Assembly: GCA_963665005.2 (NCBI GenBank) | Contig: CAXXTQ010000001.1 | Location: 992,001-1,056,000, forward strand | DNA length: 64,000 nt | Direction of reading: 5' to 3' | Source: G963665005 sp963665005 | GTDB taxonomy: Bacteria > Bacillota > Clostridia > Christensenellales > SZUA-584 | Shown here: positions 25,362 through 33,730 of the stretch, piece after piece | Numbering within the stretch: the stretch's first letter is position 1 | Layout: the number at the start of each line of letters is the position of its first letter | Made by a program: the position numbers and the translations under genes | Notes under the pieces: model-generated | The model's input: the letters and a program-made list of their open reading frames with translations, nothing else | Told to the model about the DNA's origin: nothing | The model's database searches: none

Positions 25362-26654
25362 TCACTCCTCATAATATTTTATAATATCGTTTATACACGT
25401 ATCCATATCCGAGGTGTTGTCGGCTATGTAATCGGCGTATTTATGGTAAAGCGGGTTGCGCTTTTCAAACAACGTACAAAGAGCCTCTTTATCGGGCAAA
25501 AGCGGGCGCCCGCTCGTGTCGATATCGGTAAGAAGCTTTTCCAGCGGCCTTTTTAGAAAGACGATAGTGCCCGTGGCACGAAGCACCTTAATATTCTTTT
25601 CGTCAAGTATTATGCCGCCGCCCGTAGATATAACGGTGTTTGACAATTGGGCAGCTTTTTTAGCCGCTTCATGCTCATACTGCCGGAATACGCTTTCACC
25701 CTTTTCGCCGAAAATCTTTGGTATAGCGCCGTGCTCTTTTTCGACAAGTGTGTCAGTATCAACAAAGTTCATTCCGAGCCGCTTCGCAAGCGTTTTACCG
25801 ATAGATGATTTTCCGCTGCCGGGCATGCCGATAAGTACGATGTTTGTCTTTTTAGCCAGCAAGCTCTGCAAAAAAGAGAAAACATCTTGATAAACGGTGT
25901 TATCATATTTCTGATTATTCCAGATTTCCTGCGCTTTTATAGCCTGTGCGCTAAGCATCAGCAATCCGTTCACAGATTTTTTTCCAAACTCCTGTGCTTT
26001 TTTTAAAAGCAGCGTCTGCCAGGGGTTATAGATAATATCGACGACTATACCGCTTTTTTGTATCACCGCATCGGACACAGGGCAAACGCCTACACTCGGG
26101 CTCATGCCGACGGGCGTTGTGTTTAGGAGTACGTCTATTGAATCAAGCTCTTCAAGAGAATCGTAACCGACTGTGCGCATAGCTTTATCGGCATTTTCAG
26201 GATTGCGGCTCGTAACGATGACTTCGCCCGCGCCTTCGTCTTTTATAAGCCGATGGGCGCATTTTGCCGCTCCGCCCGACCCAAGAATGACAACGCGCTG
26301 ATTTTTTATTTTGATACCGTTTTGCGAAAATAATGTCTTCAACCCGAAATAATCTGTGTTATACCCGTATCTTTTAGCGTCTTTTATAAGTATAGTGTTT
26401 ACCGCGCCTATGGCGGCGGCTTCGGCTGATATCTCATTAAGGTATTGCATTACCTGCGTTTTATACGGAATTGTCACATTAAGGCCGGTATAACCCTTTT
26501 TTTCGAGATCTTCTATAAGCGCGCCAAGCCCGCTTTCAGATGTTTCAAAAAGCTCATAGCTTCCGTCTATGTTGACGATATCGTAAAATTTATGGTGAAT
26601 CTGGGGCGACAAGCTGTGCCCGAGCTTTTTTCCTAACAGCCCGCATTTTATCAT
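25362..26654 (-). CDS. aroE-aroK: shikimate dehydrogenase - shikimate kinase fusion
   Basis: Two consecutive enzymes in one polypeptide of 430 residues. Residues 1 to about 255 are AroE: LGHSLSPQIHH, GLNVTIPYK with the catalytic Lys, NTDYFGL, and the NADP loop LGSGGAAKCA. Residues about 270-430 are AroK: Walker A GMPGSGKSS, DTDTLVE, STGGGIIL and TSGRPLL. In most bacteria these are separate genes. The fusion keeps all motifs seen in both halves. It lies between pheA and aroQ in the operon, 14 bases after pheA. Confidence 0.94.
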   Translation of the reverse strand: MIKCGLLGKKLGHSLSPQIHHKFYDIVNIDGSYELFETSESGLGALIEDLEKKGYTGLNVTIPYKTQVMQYLNEISAEAAAIGAVNTILIKDAKRYGYNTDYFGLKTLFSQNGIKIKNQRVVILGSGGAAKCAHRLIKDEGAGEVIVTSRNPENADKAMRTVGYDSLEELDSIDVLLNTTPVGMSPSVGVCPVSDAVIQKSGIVVDIIYNPWQTLLLKKAQEFGKKSVNGLLMLSAQAIKAQEIWNNQKYDNTVYQDVFSFLQSLLAKKTNIVLIGMPGSGKSSIGKTLAKRLGMNFVDTDTLVEKEHGAIPKIFGEKGESVFRQYEHEAAKKAAQLSNTVISTGGGIILDEKNIKVLRATGTIVFLKRPLEKLLTDIDTSGRPLLPDKEALCTLFEKRNPLYHKYADYIADNTSDMDTCINDIIKYYEE

Positions 26655-26668
26655 TTAAAGCTCCTTGA

Positions 26669-27805
26669 TTATTTTAAAATTTCTCTTTTGTAACACCCAA
26701 GATAAATAAAGCTGGCAGCCTTTTGCTTAACTTTCTCTATAGTTGCGGCGATATTTTCGTTATAAATACTGCCCTCGAAATCCAGATGAAACAAGTATTC
26801 AAAAGGCCTGTCGGGAAGCGGGCGAGATTCGAGCTTTAGCACGTTTACGCCGTCGTCCGAAAACACTTTAAGCATATTGAAAAGCGAGCCCGGTTTATGC
26901 TCTAGCATGAATACTATGCTTGTTTTGTCGCACGATTCCGATTTATACGGCGATTTCGCAATAACGACGAACCTTGTTGTGTTGTTGCCGCTGTTTTGTA
27001 TGTTCTGCAGAATTACATTGAGCCCGTATATACCCGCCGCTTTTTTGCTCGCTATACAAGCGGCTGATTTATCACCGAGCTTCGAAACGGTCATTGCGGC
27101 GTCGGCTGTACTAAGGCTCGGGTATGTCTGTATATCCGAATGCTTATTAAGAAAAAGCCTGCACTGCGCCAAAGGCTCCGGGTGCGAATAAACCTTTTTT
27201 ATATCATTAAGCTTTGCGCCCTTTATACCAAGAAGGCTGTGCGATACGGGAAGAAGTTTTTCGGCCACTATGAAATAGCCGTATTTTGCGAGAAGGTCTA
27301 CAACAGAGGTTATGCTTCCCGTCTCGGTATTCTCGGCCGGAAGAATGGCGTAGCTTATTTCGGAATTTTTCATGCCCTCGAATATGGCTCTGAAAGTATC
27401 ATAATTTTTAAGCTTCGCCGAGTCAGCAAAAACCTCTTCTGCTGCTATGTGCGAAAAAGAGCCCTTTAAGCCAAGATATCCGACATTCAAATCTGCTTTA
27501 TCCGAAAACTGAGTCGTTTCAATTTTGGGCGTAATGATTTTGCGCTGACTTTTTTTGCTTATATCCATAAGCGTTTGGAAAAAGTTTTTTATTTCATCGC
27601 GCATTTCCTGGTTTTTCAGCAGGGCCTGAGTGCGCTCTATGACAGTATCTTCTCTTTTTGCGTCAAAAACGTCTATGTTATATTTTTTCTTAAGCAGAGC
27701 GACATCGTTTGTCGTTTTCATTCTGTCTTCGAAAAGCTCTACTAGACGGCGGTCTATCTCGTTAATTTTTTTGCGCAAAATGGCGATTTCTTCGTCATAA
27801 CCCAT
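26669..27805 (-). CDS. pheA: chorismate mutase / prephenate dehydratase (P-protein)
   Basis: Converts chorismate to prephenate and on to phenylpyruvate for phenylalanine. Seen: an AroQ-type chorismate mutase helix domain (about 1-90), a prephenate dehydratase domain from about 108 (NVGYLGLKGSFSH, catalytic NNTTRF), and a C-terminal ACT domain with ESRP in the Phe-binding site. 378 residues is normal. One-base overlap with aroC. Feedback inhibition by phenylalanine is expected from the ACT domain. Confidence 0.95.
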   Translation of the reverse strand: MGYDEEIAILRKKINEIDRRLVELFEDRMKTTNDVALLKKKYNIDVFDAKREDTVIERTQALLKNQEMRDEIKNFFQTLMDISKKSQRKIITPKIETTQFSDKADLNVGYLGLKGSFSHIAAEEVFADSAKLKNYDTFRAIFEGMKNSEISYAILPAENTETGSITSVVDLLAKYGYFIVAEKLLPVSHSLLGIKGAKLNDIKKVYSHPEPLAQCRLFLNKHSDIQTYPSLSTADAAMTVSKLGDKSAACIASKKAAGIYGLNVILQNIQNSGNNTTRFVVIAKSPYKSESCDKTSIVFMLEHKPGSLFNMLKVFSDDGVNVLKLESRPLPDRPFEYLFHLDFEGSIYNENIAATIEKVKQKAASFIYLGCYKREILK

Positions 27806-28887
27806 TATTGTTTTCCTTCCTCCATCATTAAATCAAGTATGCATATGCATGCCGCCGCCTCTATTACCGCTGCGGCGCGCGGTACTATACAGGGGTCGTG
27901 CCTGCCTTTTATTTCAATAGTTTCTTCGTTTTTAGTGGCAAGGTTAATGGTATGCTGCTCTTTGCCTATAGAAGGCGTCGGCTTTATTACAACGCTGAAA
28001 ACAATAGGCATACCGTTCGTTATTCCTCCGAGTATACCGCCGTTATGGTTGGTCGATGTAACAACTTTTTGCCCGTCCGTTGTGTATTCATCATTGCTCT
28101 CGCTTCCGCGCATATCGGCAAAGCCAAACCCTTCGCCAAAAGACACACCCTTTACGGCAGGAACGGAAAACAGCAAAGACGATAGCGAGCTTTCTACGCT
28201 GTCCATCATCGGGCTGCCAAGTCCCGCAGGCGCGCCTAAAACTGCGCATTCTATCATGCCGCCGACAGAGTCTTTATCCGCCGCTGCGTCCATTACCCTT
28301 TTTTCCATCAAAGTTTTTTTAGTTTCGTCCAAAAGCGCAAAACGCATAGACTTTAGCTTGTCGGCCTGCGCCTTTGTTATATTAGTCTTATCAAAACTGA
28401 TATCTTCAACATCAAGTATACTCTTTATATGGCATGCCGAATAAACGCCCTGCGCCTCTAATATCTGTGAAGCTACGGCGCCCGCGAAAACGAGCGGAGC
28501 GGTAAGCCTTCCCGAAAAATGGCCGCCGCCTCTTGGGTCGTTAAAGCCTTTATACCTTACGTTTCCCGTAAAATCCGCATGCCCGGGGCGGTTCGGGCGG
28601 TCTTTATAATCTTTTGATTTAGTATCCTTATTTCCAAAGAGAGCGCAAAGCGGCGTGCCTGTGGTGTAGCCATTGTAAAAACCGCTCACCATATTGAATT
28701 TATCCGGCTCGTTTCTCTTGGTAGACCACGCTTCGCTGCCCGCTTTTCTTCTGTCAAGAAACGCCTGAAGCTTTTGCAAATCAAGCTCAATGCCCGGCAT
28801 AACGCCGTTTATAACAACGCCGACCATCTGCCCATGCGATTCGCCGAAAATATCCACTGTAAAATTCTTGCCCCATATACTGCTCAT
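27805..28887 (-). CDS. aroC: chorismate synthase
   Basis: FMN-dependent final step from EPSP to chorismate. Seen: GESHGQMVGVVINGVMPG at the N-terminus, RPNRPGHADFTG, GGHFSGR and the C-terminal KGRHDPCIVPRA. 360 residues is typical. Four-base overlap with aroA and one-base overlap with pheA show tight coupling in the operon. Confidence 0.97.
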   Translation of the reverse strand: MSSIWGKNFTVDIFGESHGQMVGVVINGVMPGIELDLQKLQAFLDRRKAGSEAWSTKRNEPDKFNMVSGFYNGYTTGTPLCALFGNKDTKSKDYKDRPNRPGHADFTGNVRYKGFNDPRGGGHFSGRLTAPLVFAGAVASQILEAQGVYSACHIKSILDVEDISFDKTNITKAQADKLKSMRFALLDETKKTLMEKRVMDAAADKDSVGGMIECAVLGAPAGLGSPMMDSVESSLSSLLFSVPAVKGVSFGEGFGFADMRGSESNDEYTTDGQKVVTSTNHNGGILGGITNGMPIVFSVVIKPTPSIGKEQHTINLATKNEETIEIKGRHDPCIVPRAAAVIEAAACICILDLMMEEGKQ

Positions 28888-30149
28888 ATTACTTTGCCTC
28901 CCAGCGCCCGAAGGTCTTGGGAAAACCCCGGGTACGATTTATCAATGCACTCCGCGCCCAAAATATCTATGCCCTGTTTGCCGGCAAGTGCGGCAATGCT
29001 AAAAGCCATGACTATACGGTGGTCGTTAAACGAAGTTACCTGCCCGCCCGATATACCGCCGCCGTCTATGATTAGGCTATCTTCTGTTTCGCGCGCGTTT
29101 ATTCCCAAACTGCGCAGATTATCGCCGAGCGCGAGCAGCCTGTCCGATTCTTTTATTCTAAGCCGCGCTGCGCCGTAAATTTTCGTAGTACCCTTGGCAT
29201 AGACTGCTGCGATGGCAAGCGGAGGAACAAGATCGGGGCACTGCGATACGTCGATGTCTGTTCCGGAAAGCCGAGACTTTTTAACGAGCAGCCCGTTATC
29301 AGTTTGCTCTATATTCGCGTCCATGCGCTTTAATATATCTATAATAGAGCTGTCGGGCTGCAGAGAGTTTTGCTTTAGCCCTTTTATTGTAATATCTCCC
29401 GCAATCGCGCCGCCGACTATAAAGAACGCCGCCTGCGAATAGTCGCCCTCAACGATATAGCTCTGGGGCTTATATGCCTGATTGCCCTTTATAAAAAAGG
29501 TATTATCTTTTCTGGCGATGTCTATGCCGAATTGCTGTAATACGCCTATCGTCAAATCGACATACCCTTTAGATTCAAAATTATTGATTACGGTTATTTC
29601 CGAATCGCCAGAAAGCAGAGGCAGGGCAAACAGTAGTCCTGTTATATATTGTGAGCTTACAGATCCGTCAATTATATATTCGCCCGAGGTAAGCGCGCCG
29701 TCTACTGTAAGCGGCAGATTACTGCCCTGCGGTTTTGTATAAGCTATATTCCGGTCGTTGAATATTTCATAATATGCATCTATCGGCCTTTGCGGAAGCC
29801 GCCCTCTGCCTGTGAACGTTTTTTTGCCAATAAGGGCACAGGCGATAGGTATAAAAAACCGCAAAGTAGAGCCCGATTCCCCGCATTCTATTTCGCATTC
29901 CTGCGAAATGCCCAAACCGCCTTTTATATAAAGCGTATTATACTTGCCTGTCTTTTCCATTTTTATATCGCAGCCGAGATTTTCGCACGCGCCGATAGTC
30001 GCCAGTATATCGCTCGACAAATCTACGTTTTTTATTACGCTTTCGCCTTTTGCCAGAGCCGCCGCTATAATAGCACGATGAGACGCGCTTTTACTCGGCG
30101 GTACTGTCACGCTGCCGCTGATTTTTGAAGGCATTACCTTTACGTTCAT
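28884..30149 (-). CDS. aroA: 3-phosphoshikimate 1-carboxyvinyltransferase (EPSP synthase)
   Basis: Adds enolpyruvate to shikimate-3-phosphate. Seen: PPSKSASHRAIIAAAL, GESGSTLRFFIP, GRGRLPQRPI and the C-terminal RIKESDRL followed by FNDHRIVMAFSI. 421 residues, two domains of inverse alpha/beta repeats, as usual. The central motif retains GESGSTLRF; the region GKKTF and the ERP-equivalent suggest a canonical enzyme. Part of the aromatic operon. Confidence 0.96.
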   Translation of the reverse strand: MNVKVMPSKISGSVTVPPSKSASHRAIIAAALAKGESVIKNVDLSSDILATIGACENLGCDIKMEKTGKYNTLYIKGGLGISQECEIECGESGSTLRFFIPIACALIGKKTFTGRGRLPQRPIDAYYEIFNDRNIAYTKPQGSNLPLTVDGALTSGEYIIDGSVSSQYITGLLFALPLLSGDSEITVINNFESKGYVDLTIGVLQQFGIDIARKDNTFFIKGNQAYKPQSYIVEGDYSQAAFFIVGGAIAGDITIKGLKQNSLQPDSSIIDILKRMDANIEQTDNGLLVKKSRLSGTDIDVSQCPDLVPPLAIAAVYAKGTTKIYGAARLRIKESDRLLALGDNLRSLGINARETEDSLIIDGGGISGGQVTSFNDHRIVMAFSIAALAGKQGIDILGAECIDKSYPGFSQDLRALGGKVI

Positions 30150-30161
30150 TAAATCTTCCTT

Positions 30162-31226
30162 TTATAAATAATTTGTCATTTCCTGTTTGGTTATTTGCTT
30201 TATAAACACGCTGCCCGGCTTTTTTATAAGTATTATGTTAAGCTTATCGGCAACGTTTTTCTTATCGACAAAAATGCCGTTTAGTATATCCTGCTTGTCA
30301 AAATCGTCAATTGAGAAAGGCAGACCGTTTTTTTTGAGCACATCCACGATTCGAGCCGTTGAGCCTTTTTGTGTTTCCCCCAGTCTTTCGCTTGCCGCAG
30401 TTATAACCGCCATGCCGCAGGCTACACCCTGCCCGTGCGTTATATTACGCTTTGTGCCTGCGCAAATACGCTCTAAGCTATGGCCTATGGTATGCCCAAA
30501 GTTTAGTATCATACGTTCGCCTTTGTCTTTTTCGTCCGCGGCGACTACGTCTCTTTTTATGGCAAGGCAGCGTATAATCATGTCTTTTAACATTTCAGAC
30601 TTGGCAGAAATATCGTTTTGTTCTAATATGCCGAACATTTCTTTGTCGCGTATGAGCGCATACTTTATCATCTCCGCCATTCCGTCCGCAAAAATTTCGC
30701 TGCTCAGCGTTTGTAAGAATTCGGTGTCTATGTATACCGCTTTCGGATGATAAAACGCGCCTACAAGATTCTTGCCCTCGGGAATGTTTACAGCAGTCTT
30801 TCCGCCGACAGAGCTGTCTATCTGCGAAAGCAGTGTTGTCGGCACCTGCACATAGCTTATACCGCGAAGAAAGACCGACGCGGCAAAACCGGCCAGATCG
30901 CCGACTACTCCGCCGCCTATCGCCACAATAACATCGGCACGGTTGTATTTCGCCTGTGCAAGACGGCTTGCTATATCGGCAAGAACGCCAAAGCTCTTTG
31001 TTTTTTCGCCCGGTGCAACGCTTATTATCTCATGATCAAGCCCTTGCGCGGTAAATGATTCTTTTATTTGCCTGCCGTATATACTAAATACATTATCGTC
31101 CGTTATAACCGCAAAACGGCTTTTGGGATATGCTTTTTTCAGCTCTTTTGCAATGCTGTGTCTCAAGCCGCTTTCAATATTAACGTTATAATCGCTTGTC
31201 CCCGCTTTGATGTTCAATATATCCAT
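30162..31226 (-). CDS. aroB: 3-dehydroquinate synthase
   Basis: NAD-dependent cyclisation of DAHP to 3-dehydroquinate. Seen: VIAIGGGVVGDLAGFAAS, VPTTLLSQIDSSVGGKTAVN, GMAEMIKYALI and LNFGHTIGHSLE with metal ligands. 354 residues is normal. Twelve bases before aroA (transcriptionally upstream of it) in the operon. Confidence 0.97.
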   Translation of the reverse strand: MDILNIKAGTSDYNVNIESGLRHSIAKELKKAYPKSRFAVITDDNVFSIYGRQIKESFTAQGLDHEIISVAPGEKTKSFGVLADIASRLAQAKYNRADVIVAIGGGVVGDLAGFAASVFLRGISYVQVPTTLLSQIDSSVGGKTAVNIPEGKNLVGAFYHPKAVYIDTEFLQTLSSEIFADGMAEMIKYALIRDKEMFGILEQNDISAKSEMLKDMIIRCLAIKRDVVAADEKDKGERMILNFGHTIGHSLERICAGTKRNITHGQGVACGMAVITAASERLGETQKGSTARIVDVLKKNGLPFSIDDFDKQDILNGIFVDKKNVADKLNIILIKKPGSVFIKQITKQEMTNYL

Positions 31227-31241
31227 AAATAAATTCTCTTT

Positions 31242-32084
31242 CTATCTGCCTGAAATCTCGTCAAGCAGTTTTTTTAATGCAGCAGCGTCGCCTTTTTTTA
31301 TAGCGCTTTCGAGCACGCATATTTCCTGCTTCAGTTTATCAATACTCTCGAGTAGATATTCTGCATTGTCGGTGAGAAGCCCTGCCCAAAGCGCGGAATT
31401 TATATCGGCTACGCGCGTTATCGCTTTAAAGCTTCCGCCCGCGAACCGTTCGCTTTTTGCGCCTTTGTCCATGGCTTTTACGGCAAGCGCAGCGACATGC
31501 GGAATATGGCTCACATACGCTATTATCTCATCGTGTTCTTTAGCAGAAAGGCTGCACATCTGCCTGCAGCCAATCGCTTTTTTTAGTATCTGCGCCCAAC
31601 AGAGCGCAGTATCTTTTGTCTTTGGCGTGGGCGTTATAATAAGCACGGAATCGGAAAACATCTTTTCATTCGAATTTTCATAGCCTGATTTTTCGCTTCC
31701 TGCCATGGGATGAAGAGATAAAAGCTCATGCTCGTTTTTCATTATACTAAGAAGATTTTTTATCATTACCGTTTTAATACCGCCCGCTTCAGCGAAAACG
31801 CCGCCTTTTTTTAGATACTTTTTTACGTCTTCATAAAAAGGAGCGACAAAGCCGGGGGAAAGGCAGCAGAGTACAAAATCGAACGACGGCGTATCGCCTT
31901 TAAAGCTTGTGTAGCCTTGCTTTATCACTCCGTCTTTCTTCGCGTCCGCGAGCGTCTGCTCATTTATGTCATATGCGTACAATTCGTTATATCCCGATTT
32001 TTTGAGTGACTTTGCGAAAGAGCCGCCTATAAGCCCGAGCCCAGCGATTAGTATACTTCTGTTAAAAAAACCATCTTCTTTCAT
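31242..32084 (-). CDS. tyrA: prephenate dehydrogenase
   Basis: Oxidative decarboxylation of prephenate to 4-hydroxyphenylpyruvate for tyrosine. Seen: NAD-binding IAGLGLIGGSFAKSL, the HPMAGSEKSGYE motif with the catalytic His and SHIPHVAAL. 280 residues, with no ACT domain, so feedback by tyrosine is not obvious. One base separates its start region from the aroF stop, so the two are co-translated. Confidence 0.95.
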   Translation of the reverse strand: MKEDGFFNRSILIAGLGLIGGSFAKSLKKSGYNELYAYDINEQTLADAKKDGVIKQGYTSFKGDTPSFDFVLCCLSPGFVAPFYEDVKKYLKKGGVFAEAGGIKTVMIKNLLSIMKNEHELLSLHPMAGSEKSGYENSNEKMFSDSVLIITPTPKTKDTALCWAQILKKAIGCRQMCSLSAKEHDEIIAYVSHIPHVAALAVKAMDKGAKSERFAGGSFKAITRVADINSALWAGLLTDNAEYLLESIDKLKQEICVLESAIKKGDAAALKKLLDEISGR

Positions 32085-32085
32085 G

Positions 32086-33102
32086 TTATACCGTTCTGCC
32101 CATAAGAGTGGCAGCTCCTTTAACTTTTTGTACGAGGCTCGAGAACTTATCGGGCAGCAGCGATTGCTTTCCGTCCGAAAACGCCTCGGAGGGCTGTTCG
32201 TGAACCTCTATCATAATACCGTCCGCGCCGACGCAGACGGCCGCTACCGCAAGCGGCTCTACCGCCCACCATAACCCCGTCGCATGGCTCGGGTCGACTA
32301 TGACCGGAAGATGGCTGACTTTCTTTATTACCGGCACCGCGCTAAGGTCGAGAGTGTTCCTTGTGAAAGTCTCGTACGTTCTTATACCGCGTTCACAAAG
32401 CACGATGTTTGGGTTTCCGCCCGAAGCTATATATTCGGCGGACATCAGCCACTCTTCTATTGTAGCAGAAAGGCCGCGTTTTAGCAGTATCGGTTTTTTA
32501 GAGTTTCCAAGCTCGCGCAGCAGCGCGTAGTTTTGCATGTTTCTTGCGCCGACCTGTATTATATCCACCTTATCTATAAACGTGTCTATCATGCCTATGC
32601 TTATTATCTCGGTGACTATAGGCAGCCCCGTTTCCTGCTTTGCAGTTTCGAGATATTTTAAACCTTCTTCTCCCAGCCCCTGAAAACGGTATGGGTTTGT
32701 GCGCGGTTTAAATGCGCCTCCGCGAAGAAAGTTCGCGCCCGCCGCCTTAACTTTTTTCGCGAGCGAGACTATCTGCTCTTCGCTTTCAACAGAACAAGGC
32801 CCCGCCATGACCGCCAGTCTTTGGGTGCCTATATCAAAGCCTTCGCCGTGGATTACAGTGTCATCGGGGTGAAAAGCGCGGTTTACCTTTTTATAAGGTT
32901 CCTGCACGCGCATTACATTTTTGACGATTTCTTTTTCCTGTATAGGGTCGGCATCAAGAGCAGAAGTATCGCCTATAAGCCCTAAAATAGAATAGTTTAC
33001 TCCGTTCATGCGCTGCACTTCTAAATTATAGTCTGTTTCAAGCTTGTGAATGAGCTTTTGTATCTGGCTTTCTTCCGAGTGTGGCTTTAGTATAATAATC
33101 AT
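32086..33102 (-). CDS. aroF: 3-deoxy-7-phosphoheptulonate synthase (DAHP synthase, class I beta)
   Basis: First committed step: condenses phosphoenolpyruvate and erythrose-4-phosphate. Seen: an N-terminal ferredoxin-like regulatory domain (about 1-70), then the barrel with MAGPCSVESEEQI, LRGGAFKPRTNPYRFQG and DPSHATG. 338 residues matches the Bacillus/Thermotoga type. GGAGGAAG precedes the ATG. First structural gene of the operon. The attenuator directly upstream implies control by aromatic amino-acid supply. Confidence 0.96.
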   Translation of the reverse strand: MIIILKPHSEESQIQKLIHKLETDYNLEVQRMNGVNYSILGLIGDTSALDADPIQEKEIVKNVMRVQEPYKKVNRAFHPDDTVIHGEGFDIGTQRLAVMAGPCSVESEEQIVSLAKKVKAAGANFLRGGAFKPRTNPYRFQGLGEEGLKYLETAKQETGLPIVTEIISIGMIDTFIDKVDIIQVGARNMQNYALLRELGNSKKPILLKRGLSATIEEWLMSAEYIASGGNPNIVLCERGIRTYETFTRNTLDLSAVPVIKKVSHLPVIVDPSHATGLWWAVEPLAVAAVCVGADGIMIEVHEQPSEAFSDGKQSLLPDKFSSLVQKVKGAATLMGRTV

Positions 33103-33130
33103 TTTACTTCCTCCAATAATTTTTTAAAAT

Positions 33131-33159
33131 AAAAAGGGAACTCTTTTTATGAGTTCCCC
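33131..33159 (-). terminator. attenuator terminator before aroF
   Basis: On the minus strand GGGAACTC (33158-33151), 7-base A-rich loop, GAGTTCCC (33143-33136), then TTTTTATTTT. It lies between the leader peptide and the aroF ribosome binding site, so full operon transcription must read through it. Typical of transcription attenuation. Confidence 0.92.
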
Positions 33160-33191
33160 TTGTTTAAACATAGTTTTTTTATCAGCTTATA

Positions 33192-33320
33192 TTAAGAAAC
33201 CCAATTTACCCGCCATCGTATTAACTTTTTAAACGCAAAATACCAGAAGCTAAAATAATAGCCCTGGTTCGTAAACGTAAAAAAGTATTCTCTTGCAGCT
33301 AAACAGGCTGTGCTGTCCAT
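33192..33320 (-). CDS. aromatic-rich leader peptide of the aro operon
   Basis: 42 codons starting ATG at 33320 with GGAG at 33331-33328, 7 bases upstream, and ending TAA at 33194-33192. The peptide has 14 aromatic residues (7 Phe, 4 Tyr, 3 Trp). Twelve of them fall in residues 12-30, with segments EYFFTFT and YYFSFWYFAF; Trp36 and Trp40 come later. It sits between a consensus promoter and an intrinsic terminator just before aroF. By analogy with trp and phe leaders, ribosome stalling at these codons when charged aromatic tRNAs are scarce would favour read-through into the operon. The sensing mechanism is inferred; start, codons and terminator are directly visible. Confidence 0.87.
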   Translation of the reverse strand: MDSTACLAAREYFFTFTNQGYYFSFWYFAFKKLIRWRVNWVS

Positions 33321-33347
33321 TTGTTAACTCCAGAATTTATTTTCTAT

Positions 33348-33377
33348 ATTATATGCACGATATGTCAGATTAGTCAA
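33348..33377 (-). promoter_or_regulatory. promoter of the aro operon
   Basis: Minus strand TTGACT (33377-33372), 18-base spacer, TATAAT (33353-33348). About 28 bases separate the -10 from the leader-peptide start. It is divergent to the XRE gene promoter some 50 bases away. Confidence 0.85.
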
Positions 33378-33427
33378 GCAAAACAGTTTTGCAGTAAAAA
33401 AAGTGTACTGCATAATGAAAAAAATAC

Positions 33428-33456
33428 TTGACATAAAGTAAAGTATTCTTTACAAT
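33428..33456 (+). promoter_or_regulatory. promoter and dyad of the XRE/membrane-protein operon
   Basis: TTGACA (33428-33433), 17-base spacer, TACAAT (33451-33456). An inverted repeat GTAAAG-TATT-CTTTAC (33438-33453) overlaps the spacer and -10, a good site for autorepression by the XRE protein. Confidence 0.75.
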
Positions 33457-33493
33457 TAAATAGAGGCTTATTAAGACAAAAAAGGAAGAGGCA

Positions 33494-33730
33494 ATGAAAC
33501 TGAAAAACAATGTTCGGAAATTAAGATTTTTAAAGAACGAGATGTCTCAGCAAGAGCTTGCCGATTTGGTCGGCGTTTCGCGAATGACTATATATTCAAT
33601 AGAAAAAGGCAAATACGTACTTTCTACCGTGCTGGCGCTAAAAATTGCCGCAATCTTTGAGCAGCCTGTAGAAAAAATTTTTTTCCTATCAGAAAATGAC
33701 AACAAGGAGGTTGATAAAAATGAAAAATAA
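33494..33730 (+). CDS. XRE family transcriptional regulator
   Basis: 78-residue Cro/CI-type helix-turn-helix. Seen: NVRKLRFLKNEMSQQELADL, GVSRMTIYSIEKGKYV and ALKIAAIFEQPVEKIF, the compact YgzD/Xre form common in Firmicutes. AAGGAAGAGG precedes the ATG. Overlaps the following membrane-protein gene by 11 bases. A promoter with an internal dyad suggests autoregulation. This small regulator plus membrane protein pairing is frequent; the signal is unknown. Confidence 0.9.
   Translation: MKLKNNVRKLRFLKNEMSQQELADLVGVSRMTIYSIEKGKYVLSTVLALKIAAIFEQPVEKIFFLSENDNKEVDKNEK

Noticed and set aside
30187..31683. Long plus-strand frames across aroB and tyrA
   Set aside because: Opposite-strand shadows of well-identified aromatic pathway genes.
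33103..33400. T-box riboswitch upstream of aroF
   Set aside because: No AGGGTGG-like T-box sequence or specifier loop was seen; a short translated leader with terminator explains the region better.
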